Assembly (NCBI GenBank): GCA_903906315.1
Contig: CAIVJW010000313.1
Coordinates: 1 to 54,067, forward strand
Reading direction: 5' to 3'
From: an uncultured delta proteobacterium
GTDB taxonomy: Bacteria > Myxococcota_A > Polyangia > Polyangiales > Polyangiaceae
Length of the DNA stretch: 54,067 nucleotides
The translations under genes and the position numbers were made by a program. The notes below the pieces were generated by a model. The model did no database searches, was not told the origin of the DNA, and was given only the letters and a program-made list of their open reading frames with translations. Every line of letters starts with the position of its first letter. Within the stretch, counting starts at the first letter, position 1. Shown here one piece after another: positions 41,801-51,465 of this stretch.

Positions 41801-42615
41801 AGCGGCGGCGGCTCGCGGCGCGCGAGAAGGAGCTACAGGACGCGCTGACCGCGGATACCGCAAAGCGCGAGGCGGCGATGCAGAACGGCGCCGAGCACGA
41901 CGCGCGACGGCCCCCGGGGCTCGCCGACGGCCGCGACGCCGCGTCTCTCGCCGAGGAGCTCGCGACGCTCGCGGGCGAGCTCGCGCGCGCGGACGAGGTG
42001 GTCGCCGATCGGCGCGTGCGCATCGCGGCGCAGACGGCTGCGCGCGCGAAGCGGGCGGAGCACGAGGCCACGCTCGCGGCGGCCCGGGGCGAGCTCGACA
42101 TCTGGCAGCGGCTCCACGGCCTCATCGGCGTCAACGAGGGCGAAGAGTTCAAGCGGTACGCGCAGCTCCACAACCTCGACTTGCTACTGGCGAAGGCGAA
42201 CCACCACCTGCGCGAGCTGGCGCCGCGCTACGAGCTCGTCGGCGCCGAGGCCGCGGGCGTTCGCCGCCTCGCGTTCGCGATCCGCGACCGCTGGCAAGCC
42301 GGACGCGAGCGGCCGCTGACCACGCTGTCGGGCGGCGAATCGTTCCTCGTCTCGCTCGCCCTCGCGCTCGGCCTCGCCGACTTCCGCGCGGTACGCATGC
42401 CCATCGAGACGCTGCTGCTCGACGAGGGCTTCGGCACGCTCGACCGCGAGACGCTGGGCGCCGCGATGAACGCGCTGCAGGCGCTCAACGCGCGAGGGAC
42501 GCAGGTCGGGATCATCAGCCACGTCGAGGGGCTGCGCGACGCCATCCCCGCGCACGTCATCGTGGACCGGCAAGGCGGCGGGCGGTCGACGGTGCGGGTC
42601 GTCGGCGGGAGGTGA
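38842..42615 (+). CDS. sbcC: SbcC-like ATPase (Rad50 family)
   Basis: 1257 residues from a GTG at 38842. Walker A GPTGAGKST (36-44), Q-loop region LLAQGEFTAFL (about 167), two very long Ala/Glu/Arg coiled-coil arms, a zinc hook CALCGSEAHP near residue 617, the signature TLSGGESFLVSLALAL (about 1156) and Walker B TLLLDEGFGTLD (about 1190). It couples ATP-driven clamping of DNA to the SbcD nuclease. Extreme Ala/Glu/Arg bias in the arms produces long false frames on the opposite strand. Confidence 0.96.
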   Translation: MRFLHLRIENLASLYGTNEVDFEHGLDGAPIFLVTGPTGAGKSTLMDAISLALFGRTPRLREKKGDDETDSRLAMSRGTGMSSVVLTFSKIEGGRARRYRAGWSCHRAHQKAEGKLQDPRRSIERSEDDGTWKLLGSGQLVKEYDAAFKEVLEGLTAEDFERSILLAQGEFTAFLRATESDRAAILERLTNTAVYKEIGRRAAERRRDAQEAYDRVHGLVAGVELAPEEDEKRWGDELDEAAMRGLALRAQHAEAAAARQWVETRATLALALVRANEAVAARRSAIDAERTELERLAEDARCGAAAPLLETAMRLEGERDALTAALPDLRDKVGKLAADHAGALVTHAAAAEASRAVDARVAAGQPELVEARALRLRKAAADTELAKAAALVAGADEQVAALERDQGHKEQTRKDATAALAEASRERAKVEAARPLVEEVAGLRVKLETVARARKELDALGAKRAKDAAKHAKDAEALAKHGEALARAQGEVARLATARGEAEAALGAALEGSADARARRDELRHRAEALTTRGEALREARRIDAEVARRSTEATSFAEELDAAATGVRRHEDAIAVASDQARVARETLGIQDQRLADLRWALGIAEHRSRLRHGEACALCGSEAHPFVEDRRFADHDREVAARVAELEAAHAEAARELTEAEARRSRSEADRAALAATRDALANRHAESTRALERARAALDAPLGAIGLGGAVVDGAAFARVEGEILAARAELQAATTRLDDVEAAVASGRDAHEAALRAVAALVTTVATSRAVLEALAATITTETLAEATAKAALEADEGALGDALTMRGVATALRDGHANLAAGVAEAERLVAAIRAADQAFEKATKGVADATGALELAAAALSTKRDDAKQLATLRAQRAAIVAELAPAVAAALGGADPDEVERHRSAEVAAARKAAELAAGRAGEIERELAAARTRSEGVETRLGLAMTAAIAAATALDAALQVLGLADRAALRLRLLDDAERRRLAAREKELQDALTADTAKREAAMQNGAEHDARRPPGLADGRDAASLAEELATLAGELARADEVVADRRVRIAAQTAARAKRAEHEATLAAARGELDIWQRLHGLIGVNEGEEFKRYAQLHNLDLLLAKANHHLRELAPRYELVGAEAAGVRRLAFAIRDRWQAGRERPLTTLSGGESFLVSLALALGLADFRAVRMPIETLLLDEGFGTLDRETLGAAMNALQALNARGTQVGIISHVEGLRDAIPAHVIVDRQGGGRSTVRVVGGR

Positions 42616-42703
42616 GTGGCCGGAGGACATCGAGGCCGACACCCCGCGTTTCCGAGAGAATGCCACCAACGCTCGCGCGCCCGGCGCGTGAGGAGTGAGA
42701 ACG

Positions 42704-43714
42704 ATGCGACACCGACTGGACCTCATCGGCGACATCCACGGCGAGCTGCCCGCGCTCGAGAACCTCGGCCGGGAGCTCGGCTACGCCGTCGCCGACGGGT
42801 GGCGACACCCGGAGGGCCGACTGCCGATCTTCCTCGGCGACCTCGTTGACCGCGGCGCCCACAGCTTCGAGGTCGCCTCGCTGGTCCGCGAACTCGACCT
42901 GCGTGGGCGGGCCCTCTGCTTGATGGGGAACCACGAGTACAACCTCGTCGCCTGGTCGCTCGGCGTGCCCGGCTACGAGAGGCCCAAGAAGTCGAACAGC
43001 ACGACCATCGCGGAGATCGAGCGGCAGCGCGACGCGTGGCAGCCGCTGCTCGACTGGATGCGGGACCTCCCGCTGGCGCTCGACTTGCCGGACCTCCGCG
43101 TCATCCACGCGTGCTGGCACGTCCCGAGCCTCGACCTCGTCACGCCGCACCTGGAGGCGCCCCGGCGGCCGCCGACGGAAGGTGGCACCGCGGCGTGGGT
43201 GCGCTCCCACGTCGCCCTGCGATCGCCCTTCGAGGGCGGCTCGCTCGTGGCCGGGCTCCCGGGCGACACCGCCGACCACGACGCCATCATCCCCCACGAA
43301 GACCTCATCAAGGGCTTCGAGCTGCCGGCGGAGAAGCCGTTCCGCGACAACGACGGCAAGCTCCGCACGCGCGTCCGCGCGACGTGGTGGTCGAGCGCGC
43401 GGGAGCTCGTGCTCACCGACAAGCCGCAGGTGTTCGGGCACTACTGGAACGTTCCCCCCGTCGAAGGCCAGTTCGCGCCGCCCCACCCGTCCGGCCACCC
43501 GGACCTGCGCGCGTGGTGCGATCCGCTCGCGAAAGTCTGCCCGGAGACGGGCTCCGTCCCGCTCGAAGGCGACTTCGCATGCGTGGACTTCAACGGCGTC
43601 ACGAACGCTCGCGCGGACCTCGCCTGCGTGGGCGCGCTGCGCTGGCCCGAGCGCGAGGTGGTCTGGGCGATGGGCCCGAAGACCGCCACGACCACGCCCG
43701 GCGCGTCCGACTGA
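42704..43714 (+). CDS. calcineurin-like metallophosphoesterase (PrpE/bis-nucleotide hydrolase-like)
   Basis: 336 residues. AGGAG at 42691 fits the ATG at 42704 better than the in-frame GTG at 42695. Metallophosphoesterase motifs: GDIHGE (D10, H12), FLGDLVDRG, LMGNHEYN, and later VIHACWH and VFGHYW. The arrangement matches PrpE/diadenosine-tetraphosphatase-like proteins, which hydrolyse nucleotide or protein phosphoesters. A GSLVAGLPGDTADHDAIIPH insert is longer than in the smallest members. It lies 88 bp after sbcC on the same strand but with no coupling, and is convergent with the next gene. Confidence 0.85.
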   Translation: MRHRLDLIGDIHGELPALENLGRELGYAVADGWRHPEGRLPIFLGDLVDRGAHSFEVASLVRELDLRGRALCLMGNHEYNLVAWSLGVPGYERPKKSNSTTIAEIERQRDAWQPLLDWMRDLPLALDLPDLRVIHACWHVPSLDLVTPHLEAPRRPPTEGGTAAWVRSHVALRSPFEGGSLVAGLPGDTADHDAIIPHEDLIKGFELPAEKPFRDNDGKLRTRVRATWWSSARELVLTDKPQVFGHYWNVPPVEGQFAPPHPSGHPDLRAWCDPLAKVCPETGSVPLEGDFACVDFNGVTNARADLACVGALRWPEREVVWAMGPKTATTTPGASD

Positions 43715-43737
43715 CGCGCCCCCCGCACGCACACGCC

Positions 43738-43929
43738 TCAGGAGCGCCACTTCTGCGGATCCTCGGTGCGGAGCGGCTCCGGGTCCTCGCCGCGGCCCAT
43801 CGCGTCGAGCGCGTCGTGGACCCGCCGCAGGAAGTCGCGGCCACGCTCGGTGAGGTCCGCGAGCCGCACCGGATGCGCGAGCAGCAGCGCCTCGCGGTGA
43901 CCCGGGCCGATCAACCAATGCCACTTCAT
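43738..43929 (-). CDS. small hypothetical protein
   Basis: 63 residues from the ATG at 43929, with a GGGGACGGGA purine run upstream. The protein MKWHWLIGPGHREALLLAHP is followed by an amphipathic helix (RGRDFLRRVHDALDAMGR) and an acidic tail. It has the codon bias of a real gene. It lies 35 bp after the stop of the AddA-like gene on the same strand, so it may be the last gene of that operon. No family recognised. Confidence 0.6.
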   Translation of the reverse strand: MKWHWLIGPGHREALLLAHPVRLADLTERGRDFLRRVHDALDAMGRGEDPEPLRTEDPQKWRS

Positions 43930-43964
43930 GGTTCCCGTCCCCTTCGTCCCCGCTCGGAGCGGAC

Positions 43965-46900
43965 TCAGTTTGGCTGCGGAAACCGCACCCAGGTCGGGCC
44001 GCGCACGAACAGGAGCCCGACCTCCGCGACCCGCTTTCCGGCGCCTTCGAGCACACGCCGGTACGCGTCGAGCTGCAGCGCGTAGTCGCCGAAGTGAGGA
44101 ATGTCCTCGGGCGCGGCGCTCGTGGCGACGCGACTGCCCGCCTTGAAGTCGACGACGACGAAGCTCCCGTCGGGCCGCTCGATGGTGAGGTCGGTCCTCC
44201 CGGTCACGATGGCGCCTTCGGTGACGCCGAGCAGCGGCTGCTCGAAGTGGAGCCTCGCGCCCTCGAGCAGCGTTGCGAAGCCAGGCAGCTCGTCGCGAAC
44301 GCGGCGCCCGGTGTCGCAGAGCCAGAGCGCCGTCTCGTCCGCCTCCGCACCCGCGAGCCCGTACCGCTCGCCGAGGTACCTCGTCGCCGCCACGGGGCGC
44401 GGGTCGCCCTCGAACGCCCACGCTTCGAGCCAGCCGTGGCACAGCTCGCCGACCGTGCGCTCGAGCTCGCCATCGAGCGCATGGGGGCGGGCCGCCGCGC
44501 GCAGCGCCGCCTCGCAGAACGCGGCGCGTGACGCGAGGTCGCTGCGGATCGCCTCGCGCTGGTCGTGCGTGAGCTCGCGCGCGAGGGCCGAGGGCTGCGC
44601 GATGACGAGCCCCCGCGCCTCCTCCCAGCGCGAAGAGAACGGGCGGAGCCGTGTGAGACACGCACGCTGAACGGGCTCGGCGCGCCGCACGTCGGCGGGG
44701 TCCGCGGGTCGAGCGAGGACGAGTTTCGCGAGGTCTGCGCGCCTCGAATCCCCTAACGGCACGACGTGGCCCCGCAGCACCGCCGCGAACGTTCCTTCCT
44801 TCGGCTCCTTCGGGAGGGACAGAGTGACCGTGTCCCGAGCGCGGGTGAACGCCACGTAGAAGAGCCGCGCCGCCTCGTCGCGCGCCGCGAGGCCGTCGAC
44901 GATTCCCCACAGCTTGCCGACGGGGTCGACGACGGCGTCGAGCCCACCTCCCGGATCGCAGCGCACGCCGAAGGGTCCATCGGGGTGTTTCACGGTGGCG
45001 ACGAGCCCCTCGGAGTCGAGCCGGCTGAGCACGTTCTCGGCGCCGACGATCGCGACGTGCGCCCATTCGAGGCCCTTGGACGCATGGATCGTCGTGACGG
45101 TGACGATGTCCGCGCCCGGCCCGAGGCGAACGGGCGGCAGGTCGTCCTGCGATTCGTCGGCGTCCTCCAGCCGGCGACGCACCTCGTGCGGGTCGGTCCC
45201 CGCGCCGTCCTCGATGTTGCGGATGAGCTCGAGGACGACCTCGAGCTCGGCGAAGGCCTGGCCGTCGGCGCCCTCGGGTCCGTGCTCCAGCAACGGCCGC
45301 CACGAAAGCTCCGCGACAAGCCGCTCGAGCACGTCCGCCGTCGGCTCACGACCGAGGGCTCGCCGAGCCTCGCGGAGGGGCGAGCTCCCGCGCCGGTAGG
45401 CACCGATGTCGGCGTCGGGCCACGCCTCCTCCTGGGCCGGGCGGAACAGGGACGCCAAGCCCGGCCCGCCGCGCGAGCGCAGCGCGAGCAGCCCGGCATC
45501 CGAGACTCCGATCGACGGGTGCTTGAGCACGCCGACCATGGCCACGTCGTCGGTCGGATCGAGCAGCGCGCTCAGGAATAGCCTCACATCGGTCGCCACC
45601 CGCCCAGAGAGCAGCGCCTTGTCCCCGGTGAGCTGCGCGCGAAACCCATGAGCACGAAGCCAGTCGCGAGCGCGCGCCCCACGCGGCCACGACCGGACGA
45701 GCACGGCGGCCGCCCCGCGGTCCCCTGCGGCCCGCAGCGCCCGCAGACGGCTCGCGAAGCGATGCACGGCGAGCTCGTCGGGATCGTCGTCCTTGCCCGC
45801 ATCGACGACGTGAACCGGCTCGGCGGACGCATGGTGCGCCCGAGTCGCCTCGATCGCTCCCAGCGACTCAACGCCATCCATCCCGCCGAACAGGAGCTCT
45901 TGAGCCCGCACGAGCTCGGGCACCGACCGCCGGTTGACCTGGAGCGGCTCGGTCGCGATGCCGGGCGTCGCCGCGAGGCGCGCCCAGCCCTCCGGGTCGG
46001 CGTCGCGAAAGCGATAGATCGACTGCCGCACGTCTCCGACGAAGAACGATCGGATCGGCGCACCGGGACCTTCGTCGCGCAGGCTCGCGAACGCGCGGTA
46101 GAGCGCAAGCTGCGCCGCGCTCGTGTCCTGCACCTCGTCGACGAGCAAGGCGTCGTACCGCGCACGCAACGCGGGCGGGGCGGCCTCGCACAGGGCCGTC
46201 GCCGCATCGAGCAGCTCCGCGTAGCCGAGCGCGCCCGCCGACGCCATGTCCCGCAGCGCGATCGTCCGGGCGGCCGCGGCGAGCCGCTCGAGCGCCTCGG
46301 CGAGCGCGTCGGCCATCGCCAACGCCCCTTCCGTCCCCCAGGCGGTGTCGATCTCGAGGGTGTCGAACGCGCTCGCGTCCATGCGCGGCAGCCCGATGGC
46401 CTCGCTCGCCGTCGCGAAGATCTCGCTCGCCACCGCGCGCCGCTGTGCGCCCACGGCCCCGCCCTTCGCGATGGCAGCCAGCCAGGGGACGAGGCCGTCG
46501 GGCGCGGACTCGAGCGGCTCCGAGAGCCAGGCAGCCACCGCGCGATGATGGGCGCTTCCCGGCTTCTTCACGGCGCTCACGCCGAGGTCGCGGAAGAGCG
46601 GGTCCTGCGCCGCCACGCGCGACCGCAGATCGGCGGCAATCGCGTCGCGGAGCGCGACGGCCGAGACGCGCTTGATGGAAGAGCGGCCCGCGAGCGCCGC
46701 GATCGACCTCGTCACGTCGGCGACCGTCGCGTGGCGGAGCAGGCGCTCCGCGTCCTCTCCTCGAGCCTCCAGCACCTCACGCGCAGCTCGCTCGTACGCG
46801 GCGCCGTCCGCCGACAGCTCGACCCCATCGAGCCACGCGCGACCAGCGCCTGGGAGCGGGACGTACGCGTCGAGGATCTGCTCGCGCAGCATCCGCTGGA

Positions 46901-47198
46901 GGAACGCGTCGACGGTGCCAATCGGCGCGCCGGCGAGCTTCGAAAGCGCGAGTCGCGCCCGCTCCGGCGAGGGAGCCGCCGCGCGATAGATGTCCAGGTC
47001 GGCGAACACCTCGAGCCCGAGCACGCCGCGCAGGACCTGCGAGACGCGCTCGACGAGCTCGGCGGCGGCCTTGCGCGTGAACGTGATGGCGACGATGCGG
47101 TCCGCGTCGAAATCACCCAGGAGCTGCAGGTACTCCTTCACGAGGCGCGTGGTCTTGCCGGAGCCGGCCGGAGCGCTGACGAGTCGAGCGTGCTTCAC
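43965..47198 (-). CDS. addA: AddA-like UvrD/RecB-family helicase-nuclease
   Basis: 1077 residues from a GTG at 47198 that overlaps the upstream stop (GTGA). Walker A SAPAGSGKTTR (8-18), motif Ia ITFTRKAAAELVERV, Walker B LLVDEVQDTSAAQLAL, GDVRQSIYRFRDAD, motif V TIHASKGLEWAHVAIVG and motif VI LFYVAFTRARDTVTL cover a complete SF1A helicase. The C-terminal RecB-type nuclease has TGRTDLTIERPDGSFVVVDF, then KAG and QLDAYRRVL, the D...D-x-K and Q-x3-Y pattern. It would process double-strand breaks with the AddB-like partner. Confidence 0.9.
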   Translation of the reverse strand: MKHARLVSAPAGSGKTTRLVKEYLQLLGDFDADRIVAITFTRKAAAELVERVSQVLRGVLGLEVFADLDIYRAAAPSPERARLALSKLAGAPIGTVDAFLQRMLREQILDAYVPLPGAGRAWLDGVELSADGAAYERAAREVLEARGEDAERLLRHATVADVTRSIAALAGRSSIKRVSAVALRDAIAADLRSRVAAQDPLFRDLGVSAVKKPGSAHHRAVAAWLSEPLESAPDGLVPWLAAIAKGGAVGAQRRAVASEIFATASEAIGLPRMDASAFDTLEIDTAWGTEGALAMADALAEALERLAAAARTIALRDMASAGALGYAELLDAATALCEAAPPALRARYDALLVDEVQDTSAAQLALYRAFASLRDEGPGAPIRSFFVGDVRQSIYRFRDADPEGWARLAATPGIATEPLQVNRRSVPELVRAQELLFGGMDGVESLGAIEATRAHHASAEPVHVVDAGKDDDPDELAVHRFASRLRALRAAGDRGAAAVLVRSWPRGARARDWLRAHGFRAQLTGDKALLSGRVATDVRLFLSALLDPTDDVAMVGVLKHPSIGVSDAGLLALRSRGGPGLASLFRPAQEEAWPDADIGAYRRGSSPLREARRALGREPTADVLERLVAELSWRPLLEHGPEGADGQAFAELEVVLELIRNIEDGAGTDPHEVRRRLEDADESQDDLPPVRLGPGADIVTVTTIHASKGLEWAHVAIVGAENVLSRLDSEGLVATVKHPDGPFGVRCDPGGGLDAVVDPVGKLWGIVDGLAARDEAARLFYVAFTRARDTVTLSLPKEPKEGTFAAVLRGHVVPLGDSRRADLAKLVLARPADPADVRRAEPVQRACLTRLRPFSSRWEEARGLVIAQPSALARELTHDQREAIRSDLASRAAFCEAALRAAARPHALDGELERTVGELCHGWLEAWAFEGDPRPVAATRYLGERYGLAGAEADETALWLCDTGRRVRDELPGFATLLEGARLHFEQPLLGVTEGAIVTGRTDLTIERPDGSFVVVDFKAGSRVATSAAPEDIPHFGDYALQLDAYRRVLEGAGKRVAEVGLLFVRGPTWVRFPQPN

Positions 47199-50100
47199 AG
47201 CGTCACCCCCTGCGTGCCGCGATGGCGGCATACGTCGACGAAGTCGCAGTAGCTCCCCTCCTCTTTCGGACAAGCGGAGGGGTGCGGGCGCAACGTCCAG
47301 TCACCGTCTCGAGCGCGATCGAGAACCGCGCCGAGCGCCTGTCGCGCGCGCTCGAGCGACTCCCCCGTCGCCTCGACGCTGACGCGCCCCTCGCGCACGA
47401 AGTCGTACGTGAGGCGGGCGACCTGGCGGGCGGGGATCGACGACGCAGCGGGGTCGGCGCCGAGCTGCTGCAGCACGAGCCCGTAGAACGCGAGCTGCGG
47501 CGCCGTGAGCCGCTCCAGGAGATCCTGCGCCTTGTGGGGCACCTTGCCCGTCTTGTAGTCGACGACCTCGTACGTCGAGCCGTCACCCGCGCCGTGCTCG
47601 ATCACCGCGTCGATGCTGCCGCGCACTGCGATGGGCGCGCGCCCGAGCGCGATCGGCGCCACGGGCACGGGCTCCTTGTGCGTGTGGCGCTTGCTCATCG
47701 CGCCGAACGCCAGCTCGACGTGCGCCACGCGCGCGTCCGCGCCTGTGGGCGCCGCGAGCGACTCGCGTTCTCGCTCGACGCGCTCACGGAGCGCCCCCAC
47801 GGGCCCCTCGGCGGCCGGCGACGCGAGCCACGCAGCCACACCCGCTTGCTTGCCCTTCGCCACCTGATTCACGAGCAGCGCAGGATCCGCGAGCAGGGAC
47901 GCGCCGGCGAGCGCCGCGTCGACCGCCGCGCCGAGGCCCTTCGTCCGCGCGTCCTTCGCACATTGCCCTTCGAGCGCGCTCCACAGCGCCGCGTACTCGG
48001 GCCACTTCGCGGCGCCCCCGACGGCCTCCCTCCGAGCATCGCCGACGACCGTGGAGACCCGCGTCAGCCTCGCGTCGAGCCAGCGGCCCCAGTGCGCGCA
48101 CCACCGCTCGGCCTGCGCATCGAGCGCTGTCCGCACGGGGTCGCCCGGGCCGAGGTCGAGCTCGACCGCGAGCTCCGCGAAGGCCGCTCGCGTGCCGCGT
48201 CGGAGGCCCTCGAGCATCGCGGCGCGCTCGGCCTCGTAGACCGCGTCGGGCACGACGAACGACCGCCCGGCGAGCGCGTGCTCGAGCGCCGCGTGCGCTT
48301 TCGTCCCGACGTCGCGGGCGCTGGCCTCTTCCTCCACCTCGTCTCGCGAGCGCAGGCGCAGGCCCGTGACGCAGAACGCGCGGTACAGGCAGAGCGCGAA
48401 GTGCCCGAGCTCCGACGCCGAGAGCGTGAAGCCGTCCGGCAGGCCGTCCTCGCCAGCGGGGTGCTTGCCGACGCGCCCGAGCAGCGGGAGCACGTGCGAC
48501 GGACGGGCCGGGACCGCCTCGAGGTACGCAGACAGCGGGTCGCCCTTGCCGGGTACGGCCCTCGGGGTCTCGACCGGCGGCGCGGGAGCGTCCGTGAAGC
48601 CGGCGCCCGTCCTCGCCCACTCGGCGTCGAGCTGCGCCGCGAGCGGGTCGGCCTCGCCCCCCTCGCCGAAGGCGCGCAGATCGTCGAGCTCTGGGATCGC
48701 CGCACCGACCGCACCGTCGGCGCGCGGGAGGTCGCGGCCGTAGGCGCCGCCGAGCGAAGCCTCGTCGAAGAAGACCTCACCGGCCAGGTCCACGGGGAAC
48801 GCGACGCGTCGCCCGGACGCGTCGTGCTCGGCGAAGAGCGCGACCGCCTCGCCGGCCCGGGCGACCGCCCACCGCGCGAGCGCGAGCCGCTCCTGCTGCG
48901 CCGCGAGGCCCGATGCGACCCCGAGCACGCGCGCATCCTGCTCGCGGAGCAGTGGATCGGGTGGAGGCACACGCGCGAGGCCCTTGTCGTGCACGCCCGT
49001 GAGCACGACGAGCGAAGCGTCTCGCCCGTCGTACTCGCGGTACTCGAGGATTTGCGCGCCTTCGTGCACCGCGCGCCGCGACACCGATCGGTCGAGCACC
49101 TCCCGCACCGCGTCCTCGGTCGCGGGGACGGCGCCGGCCACCTTCAGCGACGCCAGCATCGCGCGCCCGACCGGATCGTCGCCCCAGAGCCCCACCTCGG
49201 ACAGGCATGTGGCGAGGGCGTGCAGCGTCCCGCGGTTCGCGGCGTGCGCCATCCGCTCGAGCCGCACGCGAAGGACCGCCGCGCTCTCCCGCCGAACGCG
49301 CGAGCCCTCGTCGCCTTGCGATTGCAGGCGCGCCTCGAGCTGACGCACACGAGCGACCCACCGAGCGAGCGGCGCACGGAGAATCCGAGTCTCGGCGACG
49401 AGCTCGTGAGCATGGCGCGCGCGAAGCCTCGCGGGTCGCACCGCTGCCGGTGACTCGGGCATCGCGGCGGCGCCCTCGTCGACCTCGCCGTCCGCCTCGT
49501 CCTCGGCCGGCTCTGCAGCGTCCGGCACGTCGTCGTCCGCGCCGGCGTCGCCGAACCGAGGCATGCGCGTCGAGAGCACCGGGCTCGTGAGCAATCGCAG
49601 GAGGTCGTCCGCGGTCAGGGGCGCCTCGCCGTTCGTCGCGAAGAGCGGGACGAGCACGGCAATCGCCGCCGCGAGCGCATGGCTGCGGAGCGGGACGGGC
49701 GCGTCGTCGGCGACGGCGATCCCGTTGCGAGCGAGCGCGGCACGAACGCGCCCTGCGGTGGCCGAGTCCGGTACCAGGACGACGGCGTCGTCGACCCGAG
49801 CGCGTCCCGCGAGCAGCCGCGCGACGGCGCGCGCCTCCGCGGTGACGTCGAGCACGCGGTGCACACGGAGAGCGCGGTCGCCGAGACGCGCCTCGCGATC
49901 GGGACCGCGGGTGCTCGTCAGCACGCTCGCGCCGAGCCGCGACAGCAGCACCCGCTCCGCGTGTCCGAGGGTGCCAGCGAAAGAGCAATCGCTCGCCAGC
50001 CCATCGCCGAAGCCGACGGCGACCACGTGCCCGCGAGCCCGGGACACGAGGCGGCGAGCCGCGATGGCGGGACCCGGGCGCCCGAACCCCGTACCCGCCA

Positions 50101-50482
50101 GCGAGGCGAGCTCCGGCGAGAGCCCATCGAGCGGCACGTCGAGCGCGCGCGCGACGTCGACCTGCTCGACGCGGTCACGCAGCTCCGCGCGGAGCCGCGG
50201 GCGATCCGCGAGAGTCGCGGCCCACGGGTGCGAGCTCGGCAGCGCATCGACCCCGGCCGCGGCCACGGCGGCCGCCACTCGGCCGAGCACCGGCGGCGCC
50301 GACTCCGCGAGGAGCCCCCCCAGCGTCGCGACCTGCAGCCCGAGCCAGCCTCGACGCCCACCCGAACGCGCTTCCGCGTCGAACGCGCGCAGAACCGCGC
50401 GCAGCGTCGCCTGCGTCCGACAGACCACGAGAACGTCATCGTGTGCGCCAGCGTGGGCGAGCAGGGGAGAGAGCCAGCGCAT
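47195..50482 (-). CDS. addB: AddB-like nuclease subunit with Fe-S-type cysteines
   Basis: 1095 residues. CGGAGG precedes the ATG at 50482. The first 600 residues are a diverged helicase-like body without a clear Walker A. An acidic insert (DDDVPDAAEPAEDEADGEVD) lies near 330. The C-terminal PD-(D/E)XK domain has LSASELGHFALCLYRAF, VRGSIDAVIEHG and VVDYKTGKVP. The final CPKEEGSYCDFVDVCRHRG with the Cys of ALCLYRAF gives the four-Cys pattern that holds a 4Fe-4S cluster in AddB. It would be the second nuclease of the AddAB break-processing complex. Gene order is addB then addA. Confidence 0.88.
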   Translation of the reverse strand: MRWLSPLLAHAGAHDDVLVVCRTQATLRAVLRAFDAEARSGGRRGWLGLQVATLGGLLAESAPPVLGRVAAAVAAAGVDALPSSHPWAATLADRPRLRAELRDRVEQVDVARALDVPLDGLSPELASLAGTGFGRPGPAIAARRLVSRARGHVVAVGFGDGLASDCSFAGTLGHAERVLLSRLGASVLTSTRGPDREARLGDRALRVHRVLDVTAEARAVARLLAGRARVDDAVVLVPDSATAGRVRAALARNGIAVADDAPVPLRSHALAAAIAVLVPLFATNGEAPLTADDLLRLLTSPVLSTRMPRFGDAGADDDVPDAAEPAEDEADGEVDEGAAAMPESPAAVRPARLRARHAHELVAETRILRAPLARWVARVRQLEARLQSQGDEGSRVRRESAAVLRVRLERMAHAANRGTLHALATCLSEVGLWGDDPVGRAMLASLKVAGAVPATEDAVREVLDRSVSRRAVHEGAQILEYREYDGRDASLVVLTGVHDKGLARVPPPDPLLREQDARVLGVASGLAAQQERLALARWAVARAGEAVALFAEHDASGRRVAFPVDLAGEVFFDEASLGGAYGRDLPRADGAVGAAIPELDDLRAFGEGGEADPLAAQLDAEWARTGAGFTDAPAPPVETPRAVPGKGDPLSAYLEAVPARPSHVLPLLGRVGKHPAGEDGLPDGFTLSASELGHFALCLYRAFCVTGLRLRSRDEVEEEASARDVGTKAHAALEHALAGRSFVVPDAVYEAERAAMLEGLRRGTRAAFAELAVELDLGPGDPVRTALDAQAERWCAHWGRWLDARLTRVSTVVGDARREAVGGAAKWPEYAALWSALEGQCAKDARTKGLGAAVDAALAGASLLADPALLVNQVAKGKQAGVAAWLASPAAEGPVGALRERVERERESLAAPTGADARVAHVELAFGAMSKRHTHKEPVPVAPIALGRAPIAVRGSIDAVIEHGAGDGSTYEVVDYKTGKVPHKAQDLLERLTAPQLAFYGLVLQQLGADPAASSIPARQVARLTYDFVREGRVSVEATGESLERARQALGAVLDRARDGDWTLRPHPSACPKEEGSYCDFVDVCRHRGTQGVTL

Positions 50483-50643
50483 GAGAGCCTCCGAGGGCGG
50501 CGTTGAGGAGCAGAGACGGCGGTGGGCCGCGCGCGGGAGCGAAGGTACGCCTCATCGGGCCGACGTGGCGCCGTCCGATTTCGCCGGCGGCGAGAACGAC
50601 AAGCCGGCCGGACGGCTCGTTGTTGCTCGCGAGGCGGCTCCCC

Positions 50644-51354
50644 TCACTCCTCCAGCGCGAACGGCACGCTCGGCAGCTGCACGAGGCCGCCGACGCCGCC
50701 GTGCACGACCGCCGCCCAACGCGGGTCGTCGGCGTCGACCGTGGGGTTCAGGCTCGCGATCCAGTCGCCGACGACGAGGAACTCGAACGCGAGCGAGCCG
50801 ATCCTCATCCGTGGCCGCAGGTCGAAGCCGATGAACGGCGCGAGCTGCCCGAGCTCGGCGTCGGCGCCGTCGACGAGCGCCGTCATGAACGCCGCGACGA
50901 TCGGCTCCGCGCCCGGCGCGATCGGCGTGACGAGCGCGCCAGTCCCCGACGCGGCCGGGACGGGTGGCGTCGTGCCGAGGTACATCGGGAAGAGCGCAAT
51001 GCCCGTCTCGTACCGGCCGGGCTTCCGCTCGCGGAAGTAGGTGCCGACGAGCAGCGACGCGTCGGTCGTCTTGCCGACGATGCGCGCCGCCGCCGCGGAA
51101 GCCCTCGCGCGGTTCGCGGCCATGTTGGCGTTCGCGACCGCGGGCGGCCCCTCGACCTGCTGGAGCTTGAGGCCCCAGACCTCCTGCTGGCCGCGCTGGA
51201 AGATGATGCCGTACGAGAGGGAGTCGTCAGGGTTCTTCAGGCGGACGACGCCGTTCGGCCACGCGTTCGCGAGACGAAGGAGGTCGTCGGGCGCGGGCTC
51301 GAGGTCGAGGCGGAGATCGCCGTAGCGGGTCGAGAGGACGCGGGATGCGGACAT
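50644..51354 (-). CDS. hypothetical protein
   Basis: 236 residues. AAGGAGTCG lies before the ATG at 51354 (MSASRVLSTRYGDLRLDLEP). Mixed strands and helices with a central Ala-rich helix (NMAANRARASAAAARIVG) and a hydrophobic C-terminal half. A segment (YGIIFQRGQQEVWGLKLQQV) reads as a beta hairpin. I recognise no family and no membrane helix. It is on the AddB strand, 160 bp upstream, and so could share regulation. Confidence 0.65.
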   Translation of the reverse strand: MSASRVLSTRYGDLRLDLEPAPDDLLRLANAWPNGVVRLKNPDDSLSYGIIFQRGQQEVWGLKLQQVEGPPAVANANMAANRARASAAAARIVGKTTDASLLVGTYFRERKPGRYETGIALFPMYLGTTPPVPAASGTGALVTPIAPGAEPIVAAFMTALVDGADAELGQLAPFIGFDLRPRMRIGSLAFEFLVVGDWIASLNPTVDADDPRWAAVVHGGVGGLVQLPSVPFALEE

Positions 51355-51465
51355 GGTCGACTCCTTGGTCACGGCTTGCGCCCGCGAACCCACGCCTCGT
51401 GCGCCGCGCGGTACTGCAGGATGCGGCGAGAATCCACGCGACGCGAGACGTCGTCCGCCGGACGG